DNA of 64,000 nucleotides from the NCBI GenBank assembly GCA_958510875.1, contig OY294070.1, forward strand, positions 44,911,299 through 44,975,298. Reading direction: 5' to 3'. Position 1 is the first letter of the stretch; every line of letters begins with the position of its first letter. A program made the position numbers and the translations under genes. The notes under the pieces were generated by a model. That model saw only the letters and a list, made by a program, of their open reading frames with translations. It did no database searches and was not told where the DNA came from. This stretch comes from Endomychus coccineus (lineage: Eukaryota > Arthropoda > Insecta > Coleoptera > Endomychidae). Positions 1-11,558 of the stretch are shown piece after piece.

Positions 1-372
1 ACTGCGCTAACGTTTTGATAAGAAAATTCGATGCGGAAGGGGGGCAACATAACGGAGCTCTATTGTATGCGGCTTTGGATAGTTCCATTATTTCATCCTT
101 CAAAATGTTGGTAATTTGAGAGTTTATTTCGGCAGTCTGAGTATGTGGAATGCGATAGTTCTTCGCATATACTGGATTTTGGTCAAAAGTTTAAATTTTT
201 GTTCGTAAAAAGAATTTGTTGTTAATTTATATGTTTTTAAACCAAAATTATCTTGAAAATATTTACATAAAGTTATTGTTTCATTTTTTGCAAGTTCAGG
301 TATTTCTTGATCAATTTTTTCGAATAATCTCTATCTGCGGTTGTATTTTTCGTTATGTTATACGAGTATACA
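1..372 (-). pseudogene. G2 gypsy element: start of reverse transcriptase, fragment
   Basis: The minus strand reads, across at least one frameshift, as the start of a gypsy-type reverse transcriptase: a YAKNYRIPHTQ-like stretch followed by an EIMEPSKAAYN-like stretch, the usual entry into the RT fingers. It runs off the left edge of the window. The preceding spacer (about 200-370) continues in frame with sequence now at 18.53-18.7 kb once the intervening elements are left out. This makes it the same minus-strand element (G2) whose protease and gag lie at 18.5-24.96 kb. Family assignment is good; exact ends and frame breaks are approximate. Confidence 0.6.
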
Positions 373-380
373 TTATGATA

Positions 381-956
381 TCTGATCCTTAAAAAAGGGC
401 CGTTCAGGATCGCCATATAATATCTGATGATGTATGCTGTCATGGATCGCCCTATAATACTGAATGGCAGGGCTGACTGTCACCCTATAACGTCTCATCA
501 GTTAGCAGGTTCGGTGCTGCGTTATGATAGAAGTATCATGTGGAAGGTGTGGACATAGATGGTTGGAATCACAATACTGGTTACGAAATGTGATATATCG
601 ATTTAATATTCACTACATAGTACTAATACTAATAACTTATAACTATCACAGATAGCTGACTTAATTATGACTATAACTACCGACTATATGACTATGTCTA
701 CGACTTCGACGTAGGAGTTGAATATCTATTCTCAAGGGAGAATCCTAGTTCCTCTCCTAATAGTTCGGCGAAGGTTGGCCTACGTGCCGGCACTGACATT
801 TATGTTATGCACGCAGGGTCACAACCTGGTTGACAAGTTATTTATAATGATATATAAACAATAACAAATATATGTTGTTTATAAACATACACATGACATA
901 AGAAAATAGAATATTGCAAGTTATCTCTAATTTAGGATGAATCTCTTCGGGATATC
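381..956. repeat. Direct terminal repeat of compact element R, copy 1
   Basis: This ~575 bp unit recurs with a few substitutions and indels at 1384-1832 plus 18405-18520. Shared landmarks are TCATCAGTTAGCAGGTTCGG, a GAATATCTATTCTCAAGGGA stretch and the end GGGATATCAC. A purine run (AAAAAAGGG) lies near its left end. An ATGATA just outside the left end (375-380) matches ATGATA just outside the right end of copy 2 (18521-18526), as expected of a target-site duplication. It carries no ORF. It behaves like an LTR, but canonical TG...CA ends are not evident. Confidence 0.7.
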
Positions 957-1383
957 ACACCTCCATCGCAAGGTAAAAAAAATGTGAACTTAAGGTTTAC
1001 CTTTTTTCCAATATTCGATTTTCCCTTACAATTCCTATTTGATACAATATATCACCGACAAACTTTGTTCATAGTTAATGGTCACGCATATTATTATACA
1101 GTGAGATTTGCGCATACTCTTTAGTTTTAAAACTTCTCGCCTGAAATGATGTGATTGCATCATAATATTGTTTTCAATATATAAAGAAAAAAAAACTTCT
1201 TTTATAGTAAGTTATGAGATTTTTCCAAATTATTTATTTACTTACATATATAGAAACATATGTTATCTTAGCACCATCTTTATGTCTTTCTTTAATACAT
1301 CCTTGCGCTCATCATCTGGCTCTCACGGCGTTTCATCTTCTTAACTCTTCAATCTCATTTAACGCTAACATATCTCTCCCGAT
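957..1383. other. Short internal region of element R
   Basis: About 430 bp separate the two direct repeats. I see no credible coding sequence here; the small ORF beginning at 1214 matches nothing I recognise and runs into the repeat. There is a local inverted motif (AAGGTAAAAAAAA near 970 and TTTACCTTTTTT near 997). A large terminal repeat with almost no interior is what TRIM-type non-autonomous LTR elements look like. Confidence 0.5.
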
Positions 1384-1832
1384 TAAAGAAGGGACCGGTC
1401 AGGATCGCCATTATAGTATCTGATAATAGGGCTGTCATGGATAGCCCAATAATACTGATTGGTAGGGCTTACCGTGTCGCCCCATAACGTCTCATCAGTT
1501 AGCAGGTTCGGTGCTGCGTTATGATAGAAGTATCATGTGGAAGGTGTGGACATAGATGGTTGGAATCACAATACTGGTTACGAAATGTGATGTATCGATT
1601 TAATATTCACTACATAGTACTAATACTAATAACTTATAACTGTCACAGATAGTGATGACTATAACTACCGACTATATGACTATGTCTACGACTTGGACTT
1701 AGGAGTTGAATATCTATTCTCAAGGGAGAATTCTTGTTCCTCTCCTAATAGTTCGGCGAAGGTTGGCCTACGTGCCGGCATTGTCATTCATGTTATGCAC
1801 GCAGCGTCACAACCTTGTGGACACGTTATTTA
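1384..1832. repeat. Direct terminal repeat of R, copy 2, left part
   Basis: Homologous to 391-837. It is cut at 1832 by the errantivirus E1 and resumes at 18405. Copy 1 preserves the uninterrupted site, GTTA-TTTA-TAATG; here TTTA occurs at 1829-1832 and again at 18405-18408, so E1's target duplication can be read directly. Confidence 0.8.
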
Positions 1833-2062
1833 AAATATGTTAGGTCCTTTTAAAATTGATTTTTTAAAAAGAATTGTAATTACTTTATTAATAAGATTAC
1901 AACTAGTGAATCTATTCGAAGTTGGAATAAGACTAATCTAACAACGTGTACATTACTTGTAAGACATGAATAATGAAATATAAACTAGAGATAATAACAT
2001 GATACTACTTCTAGGAATGAATGTTCGCGTCAGCGGGAACAGTCCTTCTGTATATCGTAACT
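1833..2062 (-). repeat. E1 3' LTR
   Basis: Matches 18175-18404 essentially base for base by eye, suggesting a recent insertion. Preceded by target duplication TTTA (1829-1832). Confidence 0.88.
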
Positions 2063-2076
2063 CTTCCCTTCTTAGA
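2063..2076 (-). promoter_or_regulatory. E1 polypurine tract
   Basis: Directly upstream of the 3' LTR on the coding strand is AAGAAGGGAAG, a purine run in the correct place to prime plus-strand DNA synthesis in the retrovirus cycle. Confidence 0.7.
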
Positions 2077-2101
2077 ATCGAAACTACCATGTAGTGAAGA
2101 A

Positions 2102-3980
2102 TTAAATTGCAATTTCTTCAATTTGGGTTGTAGATGAGTTTGTCTTCTTGATAAGGATTTGAGATTTGCAAATACCCTTTTTAGTTAAACATTTGACTAG
2201 TGAAAAGGATATTTGGGTTGGAGATGAGTTTGTCTTCTTGATAAGGATTTGAGATTTGCAAATACTCTTTTTAGTTAAACATTTGAATAGTGAAAAGGAT
2301 ATAAACCCTACGATTAATACATAGATGAACCAAGTTCCATAACTAACATGTTGAAGTTCTATGATAGAGTCTGGTATTTTGTTGAGATCTTCATTTTGGA
2401 TTGCTAATGCGGCTCCAACCGTTTTCAGATCATCTAATTGAATTGGATCCAATTTTGATGGATTCTTGTTCATTCTGAATTCCTTTGGATCAGTAAACAC
2501 ACTTTGTATTGGCGGAAGAGCAATGTTTCTGTATTTTACTTTTGACTGTTCAAAAACACTAATAGTAGATTTATCTAAATTAATTTGACAATCTGGAGTA
2601 AGTTCTAGAATATATAGTCCGTGTAAAGGCACTTGTTCAATTTCACGACCGCACTTCTGAGTTGCAATAGATTTCTGACGTATTATAAGTAGAAACTTAT
2701 TCTTCGTTAGCTTTTGAGATTTTACACCTTGCATAGTGATTGAAAATCGTGAACAATTTGTTGGATTTTGTTCATAGCGTAAGAGTTGTACTTCACATGG
2801 TTGATTGGTACCAGTTTCCATTGGGCCGTTGTTTCTGCAGAGGTATCCGTCTTCAGTAATCTCGCTGCATGGCTGTTCAGATGATGAATAATAATGCTCG
2901 TTCAGGATGAGGTATTTAGACTTAGGGAGAATGGCGGTATAGAGATCAAGATGTTTTACAGGTACAGGTATAAGTTGAAAGTAATCATAGTTTAGTTTTT
3001 CAGTTAAAGGTATTTCTATAATGAAGACTAATTTGTTATTTTTAAGGTAACTCTTCACTTCAATAATTTTTTCAAAAAGAATGGTATTATCAAGTCTTGG
3101 TTCAAAAGGTAATTGCGATCAGGATGTAATTATTGTTCTATATTCTTAATTTCTTGTAAGAGTATATGCGGTTTAATTATGGAATTATGAAGTATGTTCA
3201 TTTTTGAAAATGTGACAGCTGTTTCTAAACTTTCAAGAATCTGACTAATCATTTGATATTCAACTATTATATTATGAATGGTAGGTTGTAATACAATAAA
3301 ATAATAATTCTCTAAGTACTTTGTCTGTGTTTCATTGATGTAGGTTTCAATATCTTCTATTCGTTTAGCAATAACAAGTTAATTAGACCCTAATCTAGAG
3401 ATACTTTCATTAAATTGTTTAACAGATGTATCAATTATCGAAATTTGATTTTTGACAATTAATTTTAAGTGATTCTGATTTTCGGAAATTGTTTCAAGAG
3501 CTTTATCGTAACGTTCAGCATCATTTGCATCTAAGTTACCTGTGATTGCTTTGAGAATCGAACCAAACCCATTGATTAGACCACGTTTCTCTCTATTGTT
3601 GATATTTACATTCATTAAAACGGGGCTTATTTGAATTAATTGTGTTTTGATTTGTTCCTCCAAACTTCCTATTAAATTATAGGAGTTATTGAAATCATGT
3701 TTATAATCTTTATTACTGTTGTGTTTTTCAAATGCTAATTTCAATCTTCCTACATTTATTGACAAGGTTTTAAATTCAGTTATTATTGTGGATAATTCGA
3801 ACACTTGAATAAAAGACCATTGATCTATTTGATTTTGTGCTGTGTCTAATTTGAAAGGAAGTAATCCCGGGTTGTCTTTTATTTCATGGTAGATTGGAAT
3901 TGAATGTTCTGCTGTTGTTAAACAGATGAAGAATCTGCAACAGAAACAGGAATTCTTAATTATTTTGTATGAATGGTGGT
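2102..3980 (-). pseudogene. env: E1 env: F-like envelope glycoprotein, broken
   Basis: Class I fusion-type envelope protein of insect errantiviruses, related to baculovirus F. A hydrophobic signal-like segment lies near 3970-3930. An ORF at 3804-3379 carries a furin-type site REKR (residues 71-74) followed at once by a fusion-peptide-like GLINGFGSILKAITGNLD. The second ORF (3058-2102, 318 aa) holds a Cys-containing ectodomain, a transmembrane segment around GTWFIYVLIVGFISFSLF and a cytoplasmic tail. Stops or frameshifts between 3379 and 3058 break the gene. The tail contains a 90 bp tandem duplication. The gene lies just downstream of the Harbinger insertion at 4013. Family call is firm; start codon uncertain. 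Confidence 0.82.
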
Positions 3981-4186
3981 AATCTTTTGCGTAGTTTTAT
4001 TTCTCACTTTAAAGGGCCCCCGCAGACTGCAGACTTTTTATCGGCCGATAGTTTAGTCGGGTTGGGCTGAAAGTGCGCACACCGAGCCAACTAAACAGTT
4101 TGGTTGGTGAACAGGGCGCAGACTATCCAACAGCCGGCCGACTATTCTCGAACTAGTTTGTAACTGACTGTTGAAGCGGTCGCACA

Positions 4187-4473
4187 ATGAAAATATTGTC
4201 CAGAAAAATTATTCCTCTCATCATACTCCGGAGGAGGGTAATCAAGAAGAGATTCCGAGAGTATTGGGTGCATCCCACTCTCAGTGATAGATTAGTTAGT
4301 GGAAAATTTTACACTATGCATTCCAAATTACTTGATTACCCGAAAAAATTTTTCGCCTATTATCGAATGAGCATTACCAGCTTCAATGAACTTGTCAAGC
4401 TAATAATAGCGAAGGAGGATACAAATTTAAGACTTTCTATACCTGTGGAGGAGAGATTGAGCGTTACGATAAG
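4187..4473 (+). pseudogene. H1 Harbinger transposase, exon 1
   Basis: Encodes the N-terminal part of a PIF/Harbinger transposase: FREYWVHPTLSDR, then a FFAYYRMSITSFNELV helix and IPVEERLSVTIR. A clean 5' splice site (AAG|GTAACA) follows at 4474. Exon 2 begins after TTTTTTACAG at 5452, and the frame joins to the family's conserved R-YLATG. The intron holds an exon of the opposite-strand MADF gene. The whole gene is disabled by the Helentron in exon 2. Confidence 0.82.
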
Positions 4474-4640
4474 GTAACATAAACCACAAATACTTTTCAA
4501 CTATTTTTATTAGAATTAAAATTTAATATTACAAATTTTTTATTATTAATTATTATTACAAATTATTATTATTATATTATTATTTATTACAAATTAATTT
4601 TTAATATTACAAAATTCGGCGTTTTGAGAAATTAAGTTAT

Positions 4641-5375
4641 TTACAAGTCATATATTTGCGATTCATCTGAAAAATTTGAATAATAAGACTGGGCTGTATC
4701 GTTGGAGTTGCCAGGTGATGAAATGTTTTGAATGGTTGTCGGTTGCGAAATTGGAAAAGAGTACAAGGGTTGCTGTACTCTGTTGTATGTACATGTTGGC
4801 GTAGATGTTGTACATGTTGAAGTAGACTGAACGCACCTACCTAATCTTATCTGTTTAAAAACGTTAAGAATACTTATTTTAGCATCAAGTTTTTCTTCTG
4901 CGGTTAAATTAAGGAGTGAAGGGATCAGTGACAAAGCAAAGTTCACATCTTCATCAGTATTATTAGGCTCATTTAATGCCTTTAATAATGCTTCATCCAC
5001 GTCCGTCTGCTTCGGTACATTAGGTCTCTTTTTCCGCTGACGAATAGGGGTGGGAGTGGATGGACCAGCTTGATCATCATCCTCATCATTTGATAGAGAA
5101 TTGTCCTCTTCCAGGTTACCTTCAGTAAGTCGGTTTTCCATGCATGGAAGTAAAAATAATAACTGTTCAAACATCATTTGATAGAGAATTGTCCTCTTCC
5201 AGGTTACCTTCAGTAAGTCGGTTTTCCATGCATGGAAGTAAAAATAATAACTGTTCAAAGTAGACATATTTACGCCTTTTATTCGCAGCTTGCCCCGACT
5301 TAGTGTTCTTTTGAGCGTTTAACTCGCGACGAAAGCAAGTCCTTAAATTAGCCCATTTTTTTTGCACATCACGAC
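4641..5375 (-). pseudogene. H1 MADF/Myb-like protein, exon 2
   Basis: Minus-strand exon starting after a TTTTTCAG acceptor at 5376. Begins with the second half of a MADF domain (QKKWANLRTCFRRELNAQK, KRRKYVYFEQLLFLLPCM), then an acidic linker, a basic KRPNVPKQ patch and a C-terminal region rich in T, S and N. An 88 bp tandem duplication (5091-5178 and 5179-5266) shifts the frame inside the exon. It lies wholly inside the transposase intron on the opposite strand. In Harbinger systems the MADF/Myb partner binds DNA and helps bring transposase to the nucleus. Confidence 0.78.
5091..5266. repeat. 88 bp tandem duplication in MADF exon 2
   Basis: The unit starting TGATAGAGAATTGTCC at 5091 repeats at 5179. 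88 is not a multiple of three, so it frameshifts the MADF gene. Confidence 0.9.
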
Positions 5376-5452
5376 CTGAAAAATATTGAAATTTAATTAA
5401 TTTTTAATTTTTTACAGATATTGAAATATAATTAATTTTTATTTTTTTACAG

Positions 5453-5728
5453 ATATCTGGCTACAGGAGCTAGTTTCAATACATTATCTTTTGATTATCT
5501 GATGGGAGCTTCTACAATACGAGATATTACTAAAACTACATGTGAGCAAATATGGAATATACTTCAACCATTGTATATGTCAACCAAAGAAGAAGGCGAC
5601 TGGATTAAAATCGCAGACGAATTCTATAGTCGCACAAACTTTCCAAACATCATTGGAGCAATTAATGGCAAACATATACGGATGATACAGCCAGAACATT
5701 CCGGTTCATCATATTTTAACTACAAAAA
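5453..5728 (+). pseudogene. H1 Harbinger transposase, exon 2 (5' portion)
   Basis: Contains the first part of the DDE nuclease: YLATGASFNTLSFDYLMGAS, a wHTH-like region, and IIGAINGKHIRMIQP, the conserved GxIDGKHV-type motif, here with Asn in place of the first catalytic Asp (IGAINGKH). Homology stops near SYFNYKN, and the next expected residues are at 13121. The loss of the Asp suggests the copy was already inactive or has since decayed. Confidence 0.8.
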
Positions 5729-6034
5729 TTCACAGATTTCGCAATCCTTGCAACCATCGGAGACATTGGAAATGATAAAACTGATATGATTAACTGTTTA
5801 TTATAAAACTTAAGTATGAAAATGAAACAATAAACATAATTTTTAATTAACCAACTTATATTGGATGTTAAAGTATTTCTAACATAATTAACATTTCTAA
5901 CATAATAAACATCAAAATGAGAATACAAATATTAATGCAACGAAACGCACTACTTACCACATAGATGTATCAAACTTTTTGTCACGGACGCTACTGGTAG
6001 ACGCATCTACATTTACATTATCGTCATCATCGCT

Positions 6035-7213
6035 TTAAGATGACTGGAATTTCTTACTTTTTTTAAATTCCGTCAGTTGGTCAAAACCGAAAGACCGTTT
6101 TTGCACTCTTTCAATTTCAGTGACTTTCATATAAGCTAAAGACTCTACGTTAAAATCTAAACTAAAACCACTTTTGGTAATTTTAAACCCTTTAACCGAA
6201 ATCATTATAGCTGCGTGTATGTATGACGGTACTATCAGTTTCTTCCATTTTGAGGGATTTATGGTTCTACCAATAACCTCTGCTAAACTCACATTTATCT
6301 GGCTGGGCACGTTGAAAGTGTTTTCTATACGTAAACCAACGATACCGGGCGCGGTTTGACCATTTATGTTTTTGGTTGCAGTCATCAGTTTCGTTCGTAA
6401 TGTCGTCAAAGATTCTTTGATATCCACAATGCCAAAGCGCTCTACAGCCGAACGAAACTGTTGATTTGCAGCCAAACATTTCAAATCATTGACAAAACGG
6501 TCTAAGAAAGCTGACATCATCGCTTTGCTTTCCTCGTTCCACCAATACTGAATAGTCGGGACCAACAATGAAACGCGATGTCGCGGCTGTAACGCTCTTA
6601 TGTCATGAATCGTGGATCTACAAAAGTATTCCTCGGAGGTAGTGATAAAAATCCCGTACGCGTTAGTTACAACGAATAACAATGGAGGTTTCTTGTATTG
6701 AAATTGACAAAAATTGGCCTTATTGATAGCACTTTTCCGAAACTTGTAGTTCATGTCCTGCAATTCAGCGGCGATGCGAATGGGATGACAAGCTGGTAGA
6801 GATTTCTTGTAACGGTCATAGAAGTTTTTCAATTCAGATGCATCAAACAATGTGCCTATAAAACATGAAATGAAAAATTACAAGTTAATTATTCTCTTAA
6901 CATTACCTGCTGGTGGTTTAATCATGTAAGGAGTGTTGCCGATGTCATCCTGTTCAGCCTCATCGGATGATGACGAAATATCTGGTGCAACTGTAGTCAT
7001 CGGTAATAATGGAGGAACAATCTCACAATTAGGAGTACTAGCTGGCTTGGATTGTATCCCTTGCGATTTAGACTTTTTTGATTTGGACGAAGGTTGCGGG
7101 CTGGAAGCTACCAATTCAGTTTGCGAAAAGATGCGCTTCAAAGTAGAATCTTTACTGATACTCGGAAACATTATTAACCGGCACTCAAAACAGTTATTTT
7201 GTATATTAATCAC
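6035..7213 (-). CDS. Helentron accessory protein, two exons, unknown function
   Basis: Exon 1 (7213-6907) encodes a short N-terminal part, a K/S-rich linker (SSKSKKSKSQG) and an acidic SSSSDEAEQDD patch. A 51 nt intron (6906-6856; CAG|GTAATG ... TTATAG|GCA) joins it in frame to exon 2 (6855-6035), giving about 373 residues. Exon 2 is a folded-looking domain: FDASELKNFYDRYKKSL, LLFVVTNAYGIFI, IQYWWNEESKAMM, IVPSYIHAAIMISVKG, ending with a basic tail. I do not recognise the domain. It is downstream of and co-oriented with the Rep/helicase/endonuclease genes, so an accessory or cargo role is likely. Not obviously RPA, OTU or a protease. Confidence 0.65.
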
Positions 7214-7216
7214 TGA

Positions 7217-8869
7217 TCATAAACTAACGTCGCCTGCGTTTGAATCACTAGTACATTCCTCCACGAACGGCAATACTGCACTGGTTGCAACTTGACCATG
7301 TCGACATGGCGACACCGACACGGCAGCCGACGTCACTAACTGATCTGGACGAAGAGTGGGGTTTTGTGCGGACCGCACTAACAACGACATATGTGTACTA
7401 AAATACGATACGTATGGAATAACTTCAACATGTTCGTTTCTGTAAAATATTCCGTCTATTGATGTGCCATTTCGGGTGGTTACTAAACTTTTAGAAGCCA
7501 ACAAAACAGAGTAACGGCTCTGTAGATACGTTGTTAAATCTGAACAATTTACATTATAATTAAAATCACCGCATATGAGTAATGGACTACTATACAAATT
7601 GGTCGAATGATTGATAGCAAACATCAATGTGTACTTGCTGAATCGCATCAACGCACAGTCCATTAGTTTCATTACTTGATTTTTCGTCACTCCTGGTTTA
7701 GCGTAAATAGTTAGAAGGTGAAAATATTTTCGTTGCTGCGCTCTGCCCTCATATTCTATTCGAGCACAACACACGTCGCCATAAGGTACATTTGTAGTAT
7801 CGTAAGTTATTTCATGTCTATTTTCCAATCGAGAAATCAAAGATTCATATATAGCAACTCCTCCAGCTCGATTACGCCCATTATTGTTACGTGCTATACA
7901 ACGATAGCCGGCAATATCAATTGGCGGATCTTCATCGTGCATCCAAGTTTCGGACATGGAAAGTAATGATGCGTTTGATAATACTGGATCATGTACGACG
8001 TCCAACATATGCGCGTTTAAACTTTGTACGTTAAAATAAGCAACCAAAGGATACGCGGAATTTATCAAAAAGTCTGTACATTTGTCAACAATTGTTATTA
8101 ATTTATGTTTTCTCAAACGTTGAAATTCAGTTCGGAGAATTTGGCGGTCCTTATTCTTGCTACAATGATAGAATTTGTGATCATGTTTCTTATTTGTCAA
8201 AAATAAACCTTCGATTGTTTTAGCACGAGACATAGCTACATAAACCAATGAAATTTCGTGTGATTTGGAATATTCATAAACTACTTGATCGTATGTTCCT
8301 CCCTGTGATTTGTGAATACTCATAGCATGAGCCGGTACAAGAGGAAATTGTTTTCGACGAACTTTAATGATTTGTGATTTTACGTCTATAATTCCTTCCC
8401 TTCGTAAAAGTGGGGTCCATTCCGAGGATAACTCTAAAGCTTGTGCGTGTGCTGCATACTTTAACCGTAACATTTTACCTGCATTACGATCTGAAAAATG
8501 AATCCATAAACGTAAGATTTCGCCATTATCATCCATTTCCACGTATTTCAAGTAACCGAATGATCCATTAATCAAACGGTCTGCTTTATCTAAATTTTGT
8601 GTAACTATGTACGGACTCTCTATAACCAATAATAGTTTTAACGGCATATTCGCAGTGCTAGCAACGTCCATTTTTCTCAATTTATCATGCGTTGATTTCA
8701 ATTGTTGCACGTTCACATAACCTCGCACTTCGTCTTTAGCTAGTGAAAGGAGAACGTCCGCATCGTTCATAACATCATAGTTGTATTGGTCTACGTCCAT
8801 GTTTCTGTGGAACAACCGTATAGCACTGCGTACATCCATTTGTTCTAAAGGTAAAGAACCGCCCTTCAA
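7217..8869 (-). pseudogene. Helentron helicase C-terminus plus AP-type endonuclease
   Basis: 550-codon frame continuing the Rep-helicase after a frameshift near 8850. Residues ~1-240 hold the PIF1 helicase C-terminal motifs, including PAHAMSIHKSQGGTYDQVV and VAMSRAKTIEGLFL. Residues ~275-510 form an exonuclease-endonuclease-phosphatase domain: YFNVQSLNAH, MSETWMHD, LLICGDFNYN and SIDGIFYRN...STHMSLL. This endonuclease is characteristic of Helentron/Helitron2-type elements and absent from most plant Helitrons. Stop at 7217-7219. Confidence 0.88.
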
Positions 8870-11558
8870 TCAAAGACCGCTCAATATCATTAAGTATATC
8901 ACCATTACCGATTTTAGTTAAAATGGAGGAAAACTGAATATCTGATTGTCTCATTACTTCTGTCAATGCATAATAATTTAAATTATGCCACAACATATGA
9001 TCTTGCAACATGTTAGGTGGTCGAAGGTAAATAGCTCTAGCATTAACGGGGGGTAATTGACGCAAATCGCCACAAAATATTACATTCATACCTCCAAACT
9101 GTTTGGTCGGATCGGGGCCCAACGAACGTAACCGTTCCCCAACTTGAATAAGCATATCTGAGCTCATCATGCTCACTTCATCAATTATTACCGTTTTAAC
9201 TCCAAGGAAGACACATTTCATTGTTTGTAACACATCATTTTTTAACGGCAATCGTCGTTTCGTGTTAATACTGATATTAAATGCTGTGTGAACAGTCGTG
9301 CCATCTATATTAACTGCTGCCTTACCAGTAGTTGCACAAGCGATAAAAGCACATTTGCTTACATTATTGCGAGTAGTAAATCTATTCGCAGTTTCCATTA
9401 ATACTTTTAGCACGTAACTTTTACCTGATCCTGCGGGACCAGTAAAAAACACTTGCAATGGCGGCGCGTCAGCATGTGTCAGACGATGTATTAACTCTAT
9501 TCCAAACTTTAATTGTCCAGCATTTAAAGATCGCAATAGGATACAGAAATCTGCATGTGATAACTGATTTTCCACGCGTCGAACTGTACTGTAGCGTTGT
9601 ATGGTATCTATATCCATGTTTCCACTGCCACCGTTTAACTGATCTGTTCGTTGTAAATACGGCACTTCAACGTTTCGCAACGCAGGACCAAGTGGATTAT
9701 TGTCACTGTTTACTTCTTCGCTTAATGCAGGATGTAATGTTTCGTCAATAATACGTACCACATTCTCGATAGACAATCCACTTTCATACTCTTTCCTTTT
9801 AGTCAATAGTGCGTCGGCATGTATCTCATAAATACGCATGTACTCATCTCGATCGAGCAATTCTAATTCCTCGCTTCGAAAAGGCCAAAATAGTGTTACT
9901 ACTTCTCGCATATAATTCATGGGATCATCGCTGAATTTATATGTTTTCCATCGTAACACCTTTGCTTTGGTTCGTTTTCTGTATTGTACACTTTCATTAA
10001 CGTCGCGGCCAATATGATCGCTATCATCACCACTTTTATCTTTGACGTCTTGGTCGAAACTATCATTATCATTAACCAGCCGATTTGCTTGTCGAGTACG
10101 CTTACGATCATACCAGGCGACGAAATCTGCTAAACACACATTATTTAAATCAGAAGGTCTTCTCTGATAATATTGTATTATGTTGCAATACCAAACGTCA
10201 GTTGAATCCGCCGGTAAATTTTCATTATCCATTTGTACTCTCGCCTTTTTCGCAAGAAATCTTTCTGTCGGATGTTGAGTTGGTACAAACACAACTTGTC
10301 TCGACGCCTCTGACATCGGCAATCGCAATAAAAACCAAGCTGCTTCCTGCGTGCACATTTCGACATTACTTAATACCCGTTTCCCTAATTGTTTCAAACA
10401 TGCATCGTAATCCATATCAGGATACTCATCTCTCAACTTTACCAATTCACGATGCAATGAACTGAAACCGCGTTCAGATTTATTTACATAATCTGCCACA
10501 TACGCTGCGCACGAATACTCGTCTAATATAAATTGAATGTCCATATTAGATTGTAATACAGAAGATATTAGAGGATTAAAGGGACTAGTCCATATGTCAT
10601 CAATATCACGTTTTAGAAACACCATAGGGCGGCGTATACCATGTCGTATAATAAGCAAATATTCATCCAACGTCTCGATTAGATTCATTGCAAGAAAGTG
10701 GTGTACATCAACGTAATGAATATTTTCTAAATTTTCATGCAAACTGTTGTAGCGTTGAACCAACGCTTCGTCTCGATCCGCAGTAAGTACCGGCATTAAA
10801 ATTCTTGTTTCATTCATAGGCCAAAAAGGAGCACCAAATCTACATTTTTTTGCATTCTTCTTATAACAAGTATGCGTATGGCGATGCGTCTGCAACTGTC
10901 TCCCACCCACTAATAACGACTGATCAACAGTACTTAAACAATCCAACAATTCAACTACCTCGGGCATATCTAGCCCTTCATTCAATCGCCTCTCTGTATC
11001 TGATGGTGGTGGTGCGTTTTCTAACCATAGTAACATGTGGCAGTGAGGGCTACCTCGATGTTGGAATTCGACACGTCGAAAAAAATCTATAATACGATAT
11101 TTTCCGAATGGCCCAGTCGTTCGTTTCAAAGCATTTATTATTGTATCAACGAATTTATCGAAATATAAACAACAGAGAACTGGATCACTATTAACCAACT
11201 CAGCTCTATTTGTGGCATTCATACCTTCAAATATTTCGTCCGGAATGTCTTGACCATCTGATATATTGTTTTGAAACTTATAGATATATTGTAACAATGG
11301 AAACCAATAAGTTTCCGACGCACTTAAAGTAAGAAACACTGTCGGCTTACCTAATTGTCTCATCATACCAAATAAGTCGAGTTTACGAGTATACCAGTAC
11401 TGAACAGAATTTGGAATGTGGCGCATAAACGATTCATTTCGTTCCATAGTTTCTTCAATAAACTGGTGGTTTTCGATGTCACTTCTAGTAATATTATGAA
11501 CGTTAGAAGTATTTGCTCGAAACCTAACATTTAGACTAGCTATAACACGAAATCTCAT
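8775..11558 (-). pseudogene. Helentron Rep nuclease and PIF1 helicase N-terminal part
   Basis: Large frame of 927 codons. The Rep HUH nuclease motif is in FQHRGSPHCHMLLWLE, and the tyrosine motif in CAAYVADYVNKSERG. The helicase follows with Walker A GPAGSGKSYVLKVL, Walker B KTVIIDEVSMMS and FCGDLRQLPPV. Rep nicks and joins single strands for rolling-circle transposition, and the helicase unwinds DNA. The ORF overlaps both neighbours out of frame; a single-base shift near 11565 separates it from the N-terminal ORF and another near 8850 from the C-terminal one. The annotated ATG is thus probably internal to a single original ORF. Confidence 0.9.

Noticed and set aside
1214..1423. Small plus-strand ORF of 69 codons
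   Set aside because: No recognisable domain; ends inside the R repeat and is not preserved in the matching place of the other copy.
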